Below are positions 63,976 to 64,000 of a stretch of 64,000 bases of DNA, in pieces (within the stretch, counting starts at the first letter, position 1; each line of letters opens with the position of its first letter). Below the pieces are notes generated by a model that did no database searches, had not been told where the DNA came from, and saw only the letters and a list, made by a program, of their open reading frames with translations. The position numbers and the translations under genes were made by a program. Where the stretch lies: the NCBI GenBank assembly GCA_025331125.1, contig JAOALB010000014.1:337423-401422 (forward strand), read 5' to 3'. This DNA comes from Mycogone perniciosa. Taxonomy: Eukaryota > Ascomycota > Sordariomycetes > Hypocreales > Hypocreaceae.

Positions 63976-64000
63976 CACCACGGGGGTGGGGGGTTTATGT

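Larger units (their letters stand above)
63195..64000. other. Right-edge intergenic DNA
   Basis: 3' flank of the membrane-protein gene, with a T/C-rich tract right after the stop. Motif copies occur at 63591, 63671 and as a compound pair at 63865-63880. No gene seen before the window ends. Confidence 0.55.

Overview
The window reads as nuclear DNA of a filamentous ascomycete (Pezizomycotina). Genes carry short 50-95 bp GT-AG introns with CTGAC/CTAAT-type branch sites, there are no operons, both strands are used, and the gene set is a Sordariomycete-style housekeeping set. A hypocrealean fungus is my best guess from overall protein character, but the sequence alone does not prove this and I name no species.

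Left to right. 1-2050 holds no supportable gene. 2051-13250 carries four minus-strand genes: an SR140-type U2 snRNP protein with RRM, SURP and CID domains; a sarcosine/fructosyl-amino-acid-oxidase-type flavoenzyme; the TATA-binding protein (four exons reconstructed); and mitochondrial ETF-ubiquinone oxidoreductase (two exons). 14915-16665 (+) is a secreted GH125 alpha-mannosidase whose first intron has a GC donor. 16862-20498 (-) is a HECT ubiquitin ligase of the Hul5/UBE3C type. 21728-23977 (+) is poly(A)-binding protein with a leader intron and an A-rich leader. 25025-26936 (-) is an unrecognised single-pass membrane protein. 28879-31185 (-) is a universal-stress-protein-domain protein. 32519-33687 (-) is mitochondrial ribosomal protein uS7m. 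34652-35103 (-) is a 101-residue dsRNA-binding-domain mini-protein.

35104-43153 is an 8 kb stretch with no convincing gene. It is full of microsatellites and of a short motif, TACGGAGTA/TACGAAGTA (either orientation, often doubled into palindromes), that recurs in intergenic DNA across the whole window and that I did not see inside any coding exon.

43154-50986 carries three minus-strand genes: a neutral ceramidase, a tiny mitochondrial membrane protein, and the Srs2-type UvrD helicase. From about 51.4 to 58.9 kb the DNA becomes AT-rich and repeat-derived. It contains a small secreted cysteine-rich protein gene (52167-52600), a pogo/Fot1-like transposase gene kept in one frame but killed by six stop codons (five explicable as C-to-T at CA, RIP-like), a 259 bp LTR-like insertion inside that transposase bounded by a 5 bp GGCAT duplication, and a second LTR-like relic. 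A 211-residue secreted orphan (58938-59573) and a proline/serine-rich single-pass membrane protein (61647-63194) end the gene list. The window closes with an 18-G run.

The genes are mostly independent housekeeping functions (splicing, basal transcription, translation, mitochondrial electron transport, ubiquitination, DNA repair, sphingolipid turnover). The more unusual material lies in the repeat-rich compartment with its two secreted orphans, and in the dispersed intergenic motif. All exon joins were done by eye from splice signals, frame and family conservation.
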